A stretch of 58,110 nucleotides of DNA, taken from contig JAJDEA010000123.1 in assembly GCA_029260035.1 (NCBI GenBank), forward strand, positions 1 through 58,110. The letters are read 5' to 3'. The DNA comes from Phycisphaerae bacterium (lineage in GTDB: Bacteria > Planctomycetota > Phycisphaerae > UBA1845). Below the pieces are notes generated by a model. That model had not been told where the DNA came from, did no database searches, and was given only the letters and a program-made list of their open reading frames with translations. The first letter of the stretch is position 1; every line of letters starts with the position of its first letter. Both the position numbers and the translations under genes were made by a program. Positions 27,079 to 36,857 of the stretch are shown in pieces.

Positions 27079-29214
27079 ATGGCAAGACGGATCAGGCAAA
27101 ACTCGGTGCAGGATTTGGCAGATGAAGCGTATGATCCAATCTGGTTTCGTGCGGAGTTCGTTGTTGCAGCTATCGCGCTGGTCTGTTTCATCAACGCACT
27201 GCCGAACAATTTCTGCGATGACGGTGTCCCGATCGTTCAAGAAAACCCACTGGTCAACGAGCCGGGACATTGGCTTACTATATGGACCACCGACCATTGG
27301 CACGAATCCGCCGATGCAAACCCCAACCGCGACTTACTCTATCGCCCGATAGCGTTGACGTCGTATCGCTTGGTTCGCTTTCTCGCTGGCCCCGACCCGC
27401 TTCCTCAGCTTGCCGCCAATGTCCTCCTTCACATGATATTGTCCGTGCTCGTCGTGAGGCTTTGCCGACACCTGAAGGGAGACTACGCATCAGCGCTTTT
27501 AGCCGGCATGATCTTTGCCGTGCTGCCCATTCACACCGAAGTAATCGACAACGTAGTGGGAAGGGCTGACTTGCTGGCCGCGCTCGGGGTCACACTGGCT
27601 GTCTTATGGCATCGCCGTTCCATGATTGCAACGACCGATTGGGGGATCATCAAGTGGCGCATCGGAGCGGGCCTTGGTATCTTCTTAGCCATGGGCGCCA
27701 AAGAGAGCGGCGCAACGGTAGCTGTTGTCATCATCCTCGCCGATCGCTTCTGGTATCAAAAATGGCGAGCCGCTAGCAAGGATCGCAACTGGGGAAGTCT
27801 CCAATCACTTTTGCGGTTTGCTTATTTGGTCCCGCCAATGGCACTTTATTTTGCGCTTCGAGCGTACGCTCTCAAGGGCAATTTATTTCAGGCGCCTGCT
27901 CTGACGAAGACAGTAAACGCGCTCGTCGATGCACCCTTTTGGCAGCACATTCTAGGAACTCTGCAGTTGTGGGGGATGTATTGGGCGAAGACTTTTTGGC
28001 CTCGGATTCTCTGCGTAAATTATACTGTTCCCGAAATACGACTAGCCACGAGCGTCTTTGATCCGTCGGTGCTTCTGGGAATCGCCGTACTGCTGGGACT
28101 AACCATCGCTTCCATTATAGCTTGGCGAAGAGGCGTTAAAGGAATCGCATTGGCCACCGTGATTATCGTCGTAACCTATCTACCGACATCCAATGCCTTC
28201 GTCTTGATACAGGTCTTTTTCGCCGAGCGCATTTGGTATTTACCGTCTGTCTGGGTTGCGGTGTTGAGTGGTTTGGCTCTTGGCCCCCGTGTACGCAAAC
28301 CGATGTGGTTCGCCTTGGCGTCGGTTGTTGTGTTCGCAATGACGGCTCGTTGTTGGATACGCAATGCCGAATGGCGAAATAATCGAACACTTTATGCTGC
28401 CACATGGTTTGCTCACAAAGATGCGATTGGTGCGATATTATTACACGGGCAGGAGCTGGTCAGAAACGGCGAAGTGGATGAAGGAATTGAATTGTTGCAT
28501 CACGCCGTAACGATTGACCAGGGATATACCGACGCGCAGCGATCTTTGGGCCAAGCCTATCTGCAAGGAGGAAATTTTGGCGCCGCGCTTCACCATCTCC
28601 AACTGGCCAATATTCAAATCCCCGGTCATGCGGCTACGGAAGAAGCACTCGCTTTCGTCAAGGAAACGCTTCGCACGAGTCATTCGCAGGCACTAGATGC
28701 TGCGCGTCAGCTCGCAGATAACAACCCTCAAGAAGTCGGTGCAGAGATTGCATTCTTGAAAAAGCTTCAAAAATATGACCGGTTCGACGAAGCATTGGCA
28801 CGGCTCAAAGCTCGCGAAGCCGACTTCTCAGCCGACCTCGCATGGCAGGTTGAATACGCAGTGACACTCGTTCTCTCGGACAATCGCGATGATGCCGTAG
28901 TGCGATATCAAAAGTGCATCGAGCTTGCACCGGAGAATCCGATTCTGCGTGTGGAACTCGCCATGCTCCTATTCGAAAGGCGCGACGATGGTGACATTGA
29001 CCAGGCATGGGATCTTTGTAATCGCGCAGCTGCGATAGACCCAATTCAACCGGAGGCGATTCTTTGCCAGGCGGAACTGTACGCATTCAAGGGGGACATC
29101 TCCCGCGCCTTAGAACTGTATCGAAGCGCTATCGACCTGCTCTCTCCAGCCGATCCGCGTCGATCGAGCTGGCAGCAAAGGGCCAGAACGCTCGGCAGTG
29201 AATCCTCGGAATAG
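27079..29214 (+). CDS. TMTC-like GT-C membrane glycosyltransferase with TPR tail
   Basis: 711 residues. About 11 membrane helices occupy residues 25-440. The first extracytoplasmic loop has the acidic pair in F-C-D-D-G-V-P-I-V-Q-E-N-P, followed by L-L-Y-R-P-I-A-L-T-S-Y and H-T-E-V-I-D-N-V-V-G-R-A-D-L-L, which are signatures of the TMTC/DUF1736 family of GT-C enzymes. TPR repeats fill residues of about 450-700. Animal TMTC proteins transfer mannose from a polyprenyl phosphate to exported proteins; a similar protein O-glycosylation role is inferred here, with the sugar unknown. A second GT-C-like gene lies at 35077. Confidence 0.85.
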   Translation: MARRIRQNSVQDLADEAYDPIWFRAEFVVAAIALVCFINALPNNFCDDGVPIVQENPLVNEPGHWLTIWTTDHWHESADANPNRDLLYRPIALTSYRLVRFLAGPDPLPQLAANVLLHMILSVLVVRLCRHLKGDYASALLAGMIFAVLPIHTEVIDNVVGRADLLAALGVTLAVLWHRRSMIATTDWGIIKWRIGAGLGIFLAMGAKESGATVAVVIILADRFWYQKWRAASKDRNWGSLQSLLRFAYLVPPMALYFALRAYALKGNLFQAPALTKTVNALVDAPFWQHILGTLQLWGMYWAKTFWPRILCVNYTVPEIRLATSVFDPSVLLGIAVLLGLTIASIIAWRRGVKGIALATVIIVVTYLPTSNAFVLIQVFFAERIWYLPSVWVAVLSGLALGPRVRKPMWFALASVVVFAMTARCWIRNAEWRNNRTLYAATWFAHKDAIGAILLHGQELVRNGEVDEGIELLHHAVTIDQGYTDAQRSLGQAYLQGGNFGAALHHLQLANIQIPGHAATEEALAFVKETLRTSHSQALDAARQLADNNPQEVGAEIAFLKKLQKYDRFDEALARLKAREADFSADLAWQVEYAVTLVLSDNRDDAVVRYQKCIELAPENPILRVELAMLLFERRDDGDIDQAWDLCNRAAAIDPIQPEAILCQAELYAFKGDISRALELYRSAIDLLSPADPRRSSWQQRARTLGSESSE

Positions 29215-29267
29215 TGTTTCAACGCGCCGCCTGAAGCGGAAAAGCGTCCAAACACACTCGAACAAAC

Positions 29268-30095
29268 ATGTCAAACACGCCAGACAACGAGTCGCCCAAG
29301 CCATTATTAAGTGTCACGGGCCTCTCTGTCGATTTTCGCAATGCAGGACGTCGTTCAAAAGGGACATCTTTGTGGCATCGCGCCGTTGACAACGTCAGTC
29401 TTTCCATAGATCAAGGCCGGTCTCTCGGCTTGGTCGGCGAAAGCGGCTGTGGAAAAACAACACTTAGCCGAGCCGTATTGAGGCTTGTCGAACCTACTCA
29501 TGGTCAGGTGTGGTTTGACGGAACCGACGTCTTGACCGCATCTCGCAGTAAATTATTCGCATTGCGCAAACGGATGCAAATCGTCTTCCAGGACACGTCC
29601 GCCAGCCTGAACCCTCGCATGACAATCGGCAACGCGATCGGAGAGCCACTGGTTGTTCACCGCGTCGGGTCTACTTTTGAACAACGTGATCGAATTGATG
29701 AATTGCTAAATCTTGTTGGCCTGCACGAAGACATCGCAGCGCGATATCCCCATGAACTATCCGGCGGGCAAAGGCAGCGCGTGGGGATTGCGAGGGCACT
29801 CGCGCTAAGACCCGACTTGCTAGTCTGTGACGAACCAGCCAGCGCACTCGACGTATCCGTGCAGGCACAGATCATCAATCTGCTCAGTGAAATGAAGAAA
29901 ACAATGAAGTTGACGTATTTGTTTGTTTCGCATGACTTGGCGGTCGTCAGGCATTTCTGCGATAACGTAGCCGTCATGTTCGAGGGAAAGATTGTTGAAT
30001 CAGCGCCTACTGAAGAACTCTATGCCAATCCACAGCATCCATATACCATGTCGCTGCTCGCGTCCGCAACGAACGCTTTACCGAGACAGGCTTAG
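29268..30095 (+). CDS. Oligopeptide-type ABC transporter ATP-binding protein
   Basis: 275 residues of the OppF/DppF group. Walker A is G-E-S-G-C-G-K-T-T, the signature is L-S-G-G-Q-R-Q-R-V-G-I-A-R-A-L, and Walker B with D-loop is L-L-V-C-D-E-P-A-S-A-L-D-V-S. The C-terminal P-Q-H-P-Y-T extension is typical of peptide/nickel importer ATPases. Partner permeases, binding protein and OppD are not in this window, so it is either an orphan subunit or serves a transporter encoded elsewhere. It starts 53 bases after the TMTC-like gene on the same strand. Confidence 0.93.
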   Translation: MSNTPDNESPKPLLSVTGLSVDFRNAGRRSKGTSLWHRAVDNVSLSIDQGRSLGLVGESGCGKTTLSRAVLRLVEPTHGQVWFDGTDVLTASRSKLFALRKRMQIVFQDTSASLNPRMTIGNAIGEPLVVHRVGSTFEQRDRIDELLNLVGLHEDIAARYPHELSGGQRQRVGIARALALRPDLLVCDEPASALDVSVQAQIINLLSEMKKTMKLTYLFVSHDLAVVRHFCDNVAVMFEGKIVESAPTEELYANPQHPYTMSLLASATNALPRQA

Positions 30096-30102
30096 ACGCA
30101 CT

Positions 30103-30318
30103 CTAGTCAGCGGATCGTCCACAGCATTTCTTGTATTTCTTGCCGCTTCCGCATGAGCACGGCGCATTTCTTTCAGGCTTGCCGTCCACCTGAATCGGCT
30201 CAACCGGAGGAGGCAGCGCAGCTTCATCGTCCCCAGGAAGTTGTTTTTGATAATCTCGATCCGATTCCTCTCGTTTGTGGAATCGGTCTGCAGCTACATC
30301 CTTCTTTCCCTTCGCCAT
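30103..30318 (-). CDS. Small SEC-C zinc-binding protein
   Basis: 71 residues from the ATG at 30318. The C-terminus [16 protein letters not shown] is a textbook SEC-C motif, the zinc-binding tail of SecA that contacts SecB and ribosomes. The rest is charged, Pro-rich and likely disordered ([10 protein letters not shown]). Many bacteria have such short free-standing SEC-C proteins of uncertain role. The upstream extension in frame has no support. It is convergent with the ABC ATPase, with 7 bases between stops. Confidence 0.85.
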   Translation of the reverse strand: MAKGKKDVAADRFHKREESDRDYQKQLPGDDEAALPPPVEPIQVDGKPERNAPCSCGSGKKYKKCCGRSAD

Positions 30319-30605
30319 ATCGTAAATCCTCACTCCGACAGTCCAAACCAAACTCACCTAGCACAAGTAGTGTGATGAATGGTGGACTGCTACTATTTTG
30401 ACCGCTTCCAATTAGCCTAGCTCAGCATAGCACGCCACGCGTCGAATGTGCTAAGACAACAATCGATTTGTTATTATAAGGCTGATAGCCATCAAGTGTA
30501 GCGACGAATTGCAGATATTCGCAGAGAAAAGTGATTTCGATGCTTCAGAAGATTGAATCCTTTTCCAAGCGGCCACCGATCAACTCATACAGGATGACCA
30601 GAATA

Positions 30606-32912
30606 TCACTCGCTCGTTTGCTTCGCTTCTTCAAGACATGACATGTCATTTCGAAGGATGGAAAGAAACTCGTCCAGCTCACCAAATTCTTCGACCCAAT
30701 CAATCGGAGTAGGCGCATTGGATATGAACCCGGCTTCCGCATCTCGCACGGAAACACCCATGCGATCCACCTTCTGGTCGTTGTTGGCCGAACGTCGTCC
30801 CGTCGACTTATCCGAAACCTTGCTGGCAAGCGTCGCTCGGCGAAGTGGTTCGTTCCGTTTTTGCATCCTGGGGCTTCGAGCGATGGGCCCTACCTGGGAT
30901 TCGCTCTTCTGCAAGAATTGCTGACGATTCATTGTCGCGTCGCGCGGGGCAAGCATTGAGGCAATGTATACCGGGTCCATCGGCGGTAGAGGCGCCAACA
31001 TCAGAGAGTCGGTATCCGCTCCGGTCAGATGGCGGGCAACTCTTGACTCTCGACGAGTGGACACACCGACAGGCTCGCTCTCACAAGTCAGGTCCGTCAC
31101 GCTATAATTCGCTACAGTCAACATCTCCTCGCCGATGAATGTCTCAGGACCAACGGCTCGCTCGAACGCGATGCGGTCGATCGCCTCCTTCACAACGGCA
31201 TCCCGCCAGGAAGCGTCCTCGCCGTCCTGCAAAGCTTTATCAATGACATCTTCCAGGCATCTCGCTTCGTTTCGTCTTTGTTCCAACTCAGCGTCAAATG
31301 CGGCAAATTCCTCTTGAATTCGCGACAATTCTCTCCGCCGTTCTGCCCGCTCAATCTCAACGGTCAAATCGCTGTTGAAAATCGGATCAGGCTGTGGAAC
31401 GGGCATTCGATCGAGTGTATGTAGTTTCCGGCGTTCGCCGCTCGGCTTACTCTTGCCTTGCTCGGGCAATCGTTCTTCCCACACCTCACGAACGAGATGA
31501 GGTTCACCCGTTCGCTTCACATCGCGATCGCTTCTTATTTCATCAGGGTCGGACTTAACGTGTGAAACGACTGGCACGTCACTTTTCGCGTTCTTGTCGG
31601 CCATCGCTTGCCGAGAATCATCTCGCTTGCCGTGGTCGTGCACATCGCCTTTATGTGCTTCATTTGCCGCCATCTGAACGATCGCATTCTGGCGGGCCCT
31701 TTCAGCAAAGAGACGGGCTACCTGACGGCGGTATTTCTCTCCGATCACATCCTTTTTTGCGCTTGCTCGCCCCGACTCCGCATCTTCTTTTTGAACGGTG
31801 GAGTCTTCTTGTGCTGGCGCTACAATTTCGGCACCTGACTGCCCGGAATCCGCAATTCGCAGCCTCGGTAGCTCTTCTGAAACTTCTTCGAAATCCTCAT
31901 CTGTAAGCCAGGCAGGCCTTTGGGGTTCAACGGCCGCAATCTTTGGCGCTTGCGGAGAGCTATCGGCTCTCTCTTCCTTCACGGGTTTAGCTAAGGCTGC
32001 TTCATTACGACGGTCAAGATGATTCTCAGCAACGATCACACTCTCTTTGGAGCGTTGGCTTGTAGTTGCCTGGGCGGTTTTCGAGGAGTTCACTTCATTA
32101 GGAAGTCCTTGAACACTCTTCGATCGCCCAGGCTTCTCGGGGGTTTGGCTCGTTTCATTTCCCTCCGCAAGTTTGATGACCTTGCCATCTTCAATCGATT
32201 GCGCCAATTGTTCAGAGATTTGTTCCAGTTTCGTTGATGCCACTGTAAAGTCAGGATCGACGCGCAGTGCGTGTCGAAATGCTTCACCGGCCTCCACATA
32301 TTTCTTGTGACCATTATATACCAGGCCCATGTTATAGTAGGCGTCCGCGTCAGGTAGTACGGTACGGAAACTCGCCAATGCTTCTTCAAACCGCTGTTGC
32401 TTTCCAAGTGTCAGGCCTAGGTTCACACGCGCACGGGCAAACTTCGGATTGATTTCGATCGCACGGTAAAACGACTCTGCTGCATCATCCCAATTCTGCT
32501 GTATCATCCGCTCGACCCCCAAGTCGTTATGCAGGTCAGCGGACTTGGGCTGCAGATTCACGGCTCGCGACAAGGTCTGCATCGCACTGGCGTGATCGCC
32601 TGCCTTCGACTGCAGCAATCCAAGCCTATGGTACGCTGCAACATATTTGTGATTGAGGGCAATCGCCTTTCGATACTGGATCATGGCTCGGCCTGTCTCA
32701 CCACGTTCCTCAAGCAATCTAGCCGCGGCAAAATGCGTGCGAGGCAAGATCTTCGGATCCGGCGCTTCCGGAGCGCGGGCGATTTCCTGAGGCTTAACCT
32801 GTTTCCACATCGTCCGTTCTTGCGCGGTTAGGGGAAAATCAGATTTCGCGCATCCGGCAAGACTCAACGTAATCGCGAGCAACACAGACAATCCTGTCGT
32901 TCTTTCCATCAT
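30606..32912 (-). CDS. TPR lipoprotein with long charged C-terminal region
   Basis: 768 residues from the ATG at 32912 (AAGGTGG six bases upstream; the next codon is also ATG). The signal ends in S-L-A-G-C, so it is a lipoprotein. TPR units occupy residues of about 45-240 (A-A-R-L-L-E-E-R-G-E-T-G-R-A-M-I-Q-Y, D-A-Y-Y-N-M-G-L-V-Y). The following 500 residues are highly charged and low in complexity, with helical stretches such as E-I-E-R-A-E-R-R-R-E-L-S, and no known domain. The layout suggests an envelope scaffold like the TadD or BamD-adjacent TPR lipoproteins. It follows the lipoprotein at 32968 by 55 bases and is probably in its operon. Confidence 0.82.
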   Translation of the reverse strand: MMERTTGLSVLLAITLSLAGCAKSDFPLTAQERTMWKQVKPQEIARAPEAPDPKILPRTHFAAARLLEERGETGRAMIQYRKAIALNHKYVAAYHRLGLLQSKAGDHASAMQTLSRAVNLQPKSADLHNDLGVERMIQQNWDDAAESFYRAIEINPKFARARVNLGLTLGKQQRFEEALASFRTVLPDADAYYNMGLVYNGHKKYVEAGEAFRHALRVDPDFTVASTKLEQISEQLAQSIEDGKVIKLAEGNETSQTPEKPGRSKSVQGLPNEVNSSKTAQATTSQRSKESVIVAENHLDRRNEAALAKPVKEERADSSPQAPKIAAVEPQRPAWLTDEDFEEVSEELPRLRIADSGQSGAEIVAPAQEDSTVQKEDAESGRASAKKDVIGEKYRRQVARLFAERARQNAIVQMAANEAHKGDVHDHGKRDDSRQAMADKNAKSDVPVVSHVKSDPDEIRSDRDVKRTGEPHLVREVWEERLPEQGKSKPSGERRKLHTLDRMPVPQPDPIFNSDLTVEIERAERRRELSRIQEEFAAFDAELEQRRNEARCLEDVIDKALQDGEDASWRDAVVKEAIDRIAFERAVGPETFIGEEMLTVANYSVTDLTCESEPVGVSTRRESRVARHLTGADTDSLMLAPLPPMDPVYIASMLAPRDATMNRQQFLQKSESQVGPIARSPRMQKRNEPLRRATLASKVSDKSTGRRSANNDQKVDRMGVSVRDAEAGFISNAPTPIDWVEEFGELDEFLSILRNDMSCLEEAKQTSE

Positions 32913-32967
32913 CGTATCCACCTTGAAGCCAACTCGATTCACATGAAACCAAAAAAATCCGCAACGC

Positions 32968-33492
32968 CTATTGACCAGGACCACCACCGCCAGCAGGCGG
33001 GACAATACCGCTCGGCGCCTGAACCTCTAAGCTCCGCGTTGCCGCTTCAATCGTTTGATTCGCGGGCGTAAGCCGGCCACCGGATATAGCCGCCACAATA
33101 TCAACGCGAGTCATGTCACAGCCGGTCAATTCCAAATACTCGTGAACATGCTTCATCCGTTGTGCGATCATCTCCTGATCCGTGGAGTAGGTTTCATACC
33201 GCACTTTTCCGCCATAGGTATCCAGATAGAGAGCGAGTCGATCCAGGCGATTCACGCCCGTACCGTTCAACTCTTCCGTATGCGGAACAAAATGCATATC
33301 TGCCATAGTCATGTCATGAATCATCGCATTATCCACCATGGCGGTCAGATAGGCCTTGGGGTTAGCCAAGGTTTCATCCATGAGCGCCTCGGTCCGTTGC
33401 GTTGTTGTTTGGGTCTTCTGACTGCAACCGACAACGACTACGACCGCTGCGAATCCTACAACAATCTGAAACTTCTTTTGCTTTGAATACAT
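32968..33492 (-). CDS. Lipoprotein, possibly CpaD/OmpA-like
   Basis: 174 residues with a lipobox ending V-V-V-G-C near residue 23. The body resembles an OmpA/CpaD-type peptidoglycan-associated domain in outline: L-N-G-T-G-V-N-R-L-D-R-L-A-L-Y-L-D-T-Y-G, a strand, then Q-R-M-K-H-V-H-E-Y-L with C-D-M-T-R-V-D-I. The match is by pattern only. The C-terminus is Gly/Pro-rich. Together with the TPR lipoprotein downstream it could belong to a secretion or pilus assembly complex, but no other Tad genes are nearby. Start at the ATG at 33490-33492. Confidence 0.7.
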   Translation of the reverse strand: MYSKQKKFQIVVGFAAVVVVVGCSQKTQTTTQRTEALMDETLANPKAYLTAMVDNAMIHDMTMADMHFVPHTEELNGTGVNRLDRLALYLDTYGGKVRYETYSTDQEMIAQRMKHVHEYLELTGCDMTRVDIVAAISGGRLTPANQTIEAATRSLEVQAPSGIVPPAGGGGPGQ

Positions 33493-33924
33493 GTATTGAC
33501 TCCTACCATGCCTGCGTTAATCGTTTGTTCGTATGTGCCTTGCGTGCTCCGCCGATCTCAATCGTTTTGAATTTGAAACATGAAACACGCTTCGTTTTCT
33601 TCCCCTACCTATCGGCGTAGTGAGCAGCCACCTTCGCTATTTATCGGGCGAAGATGAACGAACCTTATGTTGATTCGACAAGCTTCATCCAAACATCGCC
33701 TAACGATTATTGCATCGCTGCATGGGTTGATTTCAAGAGCAAATCCCAATGCACATTGCGGCACCTATACTGAAACGTACGAACAAGTTTGGCGCAATCT
33801 GCATTTTCAGCACTGTGAGATCGTCGGGAGAACTTTCTCTGGGGCGCTGAAGAACTCGCAGCAGTTGCCTTATCAGTATTAGAGGGCGGGTCGCCAAAAC
33901 AACCCACGCTGCTACAATTCCCGC
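33493..33924. other. Divergent intergenic region
   Basis: 432 bases between the lipoprotein operon and the dipeptidase gene. A short minus-strand frame at 33733-33999 runs into the dipeptidase and has no family resemblance. No RNA or repeat is seen. Confidence 0.5.
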
Positions 33925-35025
33925 GTGAAGAATTTCGACATACATCACCTCGACCAGGCCAAGGAAATCCATCACCGCGCGATCGTGATCGATACGCACG
34001 TTGATACGACGCAGAGGTTGCTGGATAAGTCGTGGGATTTTTCAAGCCGGGACGCGTTAGGCCATGTTGATATCCCTCGAATGCGCGACGCTGGAGTTGA
34101 CGGCTTGTTCCTTGCAGTTTGGGCGCCGCATTGCGAAACACCCGGCGAGAATATCGAAAAAGCTCGGGCGCAACTCGCCCGCATTCACGACATTGCCGAG
34201 GCGATCGCCGATCGCATCGTACTCGCGCGAGACACCGCTGCTATCAAACAGGCTCACAACGAAGATCGCATCGCAATGTTGATTGGCATCGAAGGCGGAT
34301 ACCTCATAGAAGACTCAATCGATATTCTCCGCGAGTACCACGAAAAAGGTGCCGCTTATTTGACGCTCACACACGCAGCTCATACATCATGGGCGGATTC
34401 TGCTGGCGTCCACGAAGACCTGGCACCTCGCCACCACGGACTCACCGATTTCGGCAAAGACGTAATCCGGGAACTCAACCGGCTTGGCATGATGGTAGAC
34501 ATTTCGCATGTGAGCGACGAAACGTTTTGGCAAACCCTCGATGTTTCCACTGCCCCGATTATCGCAACGCATTCTTCGTGCCGTGCCGTCTCGCCTCATC
34601 GAAGAAACATCAGCGACGACATGATCCGCGCGATCGCCGACAAAGGAGGCGTGGTCCAGATTAATTTCGCATCGTATTTCCTCGATCCAAACCATCCACC
34701 GCTGGATGCGACCAAAGCGACGGAAGCTCTTCGAACCGGCAAGTTGTCGGAAGCCTCCGGGACGCGATACGATACGCCATTACGAGTATTGATCGACCAT
34801 TTCGATCACGCGCTACGACTGGTAGGCCCTCAACATGTTGGAATTGGAACGGATTTTGACGGCGTGCCCGCGGTGCCGAAGGATATGGAGGACATCTCGA
34901 TGCTTCCCAATTTGACCGCCTCCCTACTGGCACGAGGCTATTCAGCAGAGGACTTGGAGCCGATGCTCGGTGCGAATGTAATGCGCGTGATGGACGCATG
35001 CGCGTCGGATGCAGACAAGACCTAG
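33925..35025 (+). CDS. Membrane dipeptidase family M19 (renal dipeptidase-like)
   Basis: 366 residues starting with GTG. It is an amidohydrolase-fold dipeptidase with the binuclear zinc site visible: D-T-H-V-D near residue 23 (HxD), E in G-I-E-G-G-Y, H in V-D-I-S-H-V-S-D, H in I-A-T-H-S-S-C-R-A, and D in G-I-G-T-D-F-D-G. The family hydrolyses dipeptides, including some with D-residues, and can act on beta-lactams. There is no signal peptide, so the protein is probably cytoplasmic and used in peptide turnover. Confidence 0.95.
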   Translation: MKNFDIHHLDQAKEIHHRAIVIDTHVDTTQRLLDKSWDFSSRDALGHVDIPRMRDAGVDGLFLAVWAPHCETPGENIEKARAQLARIHDIAEAIADRIVLARDTAAIKQAHNEDRIAMLIGIEGGYLIEDSIDILREYHEKGAAYLTLTHAAHTSWADSAGVHEDLAPRHHGLTDFGKDVIRELNRLGMMVDISHVSDETFWQTLDVSTAPIIATHSSCRAVSPHRRNISDDMIRAIADKGGVVQINFASYFLDPNHPPLDATKATEALRTGKLSEASGTRYDTPLRVLIDHFDHALRLVGPQHVGIGTDFDGVPAVPKDMEDISMLPNLTASLLARGYSAEDLEPMLGANVMRVMDACASDADKT

Positions 35026-35076
35026 TCATTCGCAATCTTCAGTGTCAACGCAGCCGAGCGCAAATGCGTATCGATC

Positions 35077-36774
35077 ATGCATAGCCAATTCGCAGCCAAC
35101 AACACAGCCGATTCGCCAAGCACCGAACTGCCGCCTACCCCGCCGCAAGCAACATGGAGAATCATTCTACTGCTGATCTTAGTTGGTCTTGGGTTATATG
35201 TTCCCGGAATCCGCTGGGGCTTGCCGGCTACAGTTTCCTGGAGCCAAGACTCCATTTCAGACTTTCGAACCCTGGGCGCCGTCGAAGGTTGGCCCGGCCA
35301 TTGGCAGGGACGATACCCCCCACTCCATTACCTGCTTCTATACAGCGTCTATCAGCCGACTTTGCAGGATTGGCGTCAATCGGGCGTTCTTCAGCAAGAT
35401 GATGATACAGGTCAAATCACCGTTCGGGGGGCACAGGATGAACGAATCGGCCTACTTATCCTGATAGCCCGCATCGTATCCATATCCATGGCCATTGGCG
35501 CGGGGATCGGCATTTGGGCTTCCGCTCGAAGGCTATTGAAAAACGAATCCGCCTCGGTCCTTGCAGCGGTGAGCATGATGTGCGGCGCAGCCTATGTATA
35601 CTTCGCGCACGTCGCCAACGTCGATATCCCATCAATATTCTGGTTCAGTTGGAGCCTGTATTTTTACACAAAGCTGCTAAGCTCGAGACGAAATGGCGAC
35701 GCGATGCTGTTGGGGCTTTTCGGATCATTGGCCATTAGCACCAAAGATTCGGTGGCGGGCATTTACCCCGGCATGGCTCTGATTTTGGTGTTCCTCGAAT
35801 GGCGTCACTATCGTGACAGTATTCCTTTTGGAAGGGCTTTGCTGTATTCGCTGGCTCAAAAGAGATGGGCTTTGGGAATTCTCGCGTTCGTGCTGCCATA
35901 TCTCTTGATAAATGGCGCGTTTCACAATTGGGATAGCTTTATCATTCGCCTGCAATACTGGCTTGCACCAAGCGCCGACACACTCCATGCGCAACAAACG
36001 AAATACCCGAACCAATGGAGCCTGTTTTTAGGGACGCTCTATCAAGCAGCAGGAGCCGTAGGCTGGCCAATGCTCGCAGCGATGCTCTTGTCCATTTCGT
36101 ACACTGTTCGCAGAAACCTTCGAATTGCGATGGTCCTGCTTATTCCCGCTTGCAGTTACTATCTTGTTGTGATTGCACCGCTAGGCTTTGTTTACCCGCG
36201 ATTTCTCTTGCCGCCATTGGCGTGCTTTTCGATTCTTACCGGCTATGCGTTGGTGGACATTGCCAAACGACTTCAATGGCCAATCTTCTTTCGTCTCGCC
36301 CCTATAGTTGGCGTTCTCGCGCCTACCGTTGGATATGCGTTGGCTATGAATGCTGCCATGCTCACAGATACAAGGTATCAGGCAGAGGCCTGGTTTCAAG
36401 ATAACGTTCCCCGCCCCTCAAGCGTTGGTGCGTTTGCGATGAAAGAGGAACCAACACTTCGACCACAATACTTGCCACGAGTCAACGAATTAGGTTACGC
36501 AACCTATCCGGTTGTCATGGCGCGCGATTGGTTCGATCGTCCCCAGCCGGAGCAATTGATTCTTTCGAGTTTCAACTACGAGGACTTCGACGACGATCAG
36601 CGGGCGTGCATGAACGAACTTGTTGCGGGCAAACTAGGCTATGAACCGATCGCGGAGTTTCGTGGGGAGTATCTGGGAGCCCGCGCATCCTGGTTAAGCC
36701 TCGCGGGATGGGGAACGCCAACGCCTGGAAAAATAAGCCCCGAGCTGGCCATTTTGCAGAGAAGAAAACCGTAG
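35077..36774 (+). CDS. GT-C membrane glycosyltransferase (PMT/ArnT-like)
   Basis: 565 residues with about 11 membrane helices, the first at about 28-45. The long first loop between helices 1 and 2 carries W-S-Q-D-S-I-S-D-F-R and R-Y-P-P-L-H-Y, the usual site of the catalytic acidic residue and substrate-binding residues in GT39/GT83-type polyprenyl-phosphate-dependent enzymes. The C-terminal 130 residues after the last helix form a soluble domain. The sugar and acceptor are unknown. It is 51 bases downstream of the dipeptidase on the same strand. Confidence 0.78.
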   Translation: MHSQFAANNTADSPSTELPPTPPQATWRIILLLILVGLGLYVPGIRWGLPATVSWSQDSISDFRTLGAVEGWPGHWQGRYPPLHYLLLYSVYQPTLQDWRQSGVLQQDDDTGQITVRGAQDERIGLLILIARIVSISMAIGAGIGIWASARRLLKNESASVLAAVSMMCGAAYVYFAHVANVDIPSIFWFSWSLYFYTKLLSSRRNGDAMLLGLFGSLAISTKDSVAGIYPGMALILVFLEWRHYRDSIPFGRALLYSLAQKRWALGILAFVLPYLLINGAFHNWDSFIIRLQYWLAPSADTLHAQQTKYPNQWSLFLGTLYQAAGAVGWPMLAAMLLSISYTVRRNLRIAMVLLIPACSYYLVVIAPLGFVYPRFLLPPLACFSILTGYALVDIAKRLQWPIFFRLAPIVGVLAPTVGYALAMNAAMLTDTRYQAEAWFQDNVPRPSSVGAFAMKEEPTLRPQYLPRVNELGYATYPVVMARDWFDRPQPEQLILSSFNYEDFDDDQRACMNELVAGKLGYEPIAEFRGEYLGARASWLSLAGWGTPTPGKISPELAILQRRKP

Positions 36775-36857
36775 CCCCTGCGAATGCAGAATCGTCTCGA
36801 AGAAAACTCAAGTCAAAGCGCGTGCAACATTTTCTGAAAGTCATACAATCCGCCGCA

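Noticed and set aside
33733..33999. 88-residue minus-strand hydrophobic frame
   Set aside because: Overlaps the start of the dipeptidase gene and has no Shine-Dalgarno or family resemblance.
36708..36857. 50-residue upstream extension of maf
   Set aside because: Overlaps the glycosyltransferase gene and lacks homology; the family starts at L-I-L-A-S-A-S-P-R-R.
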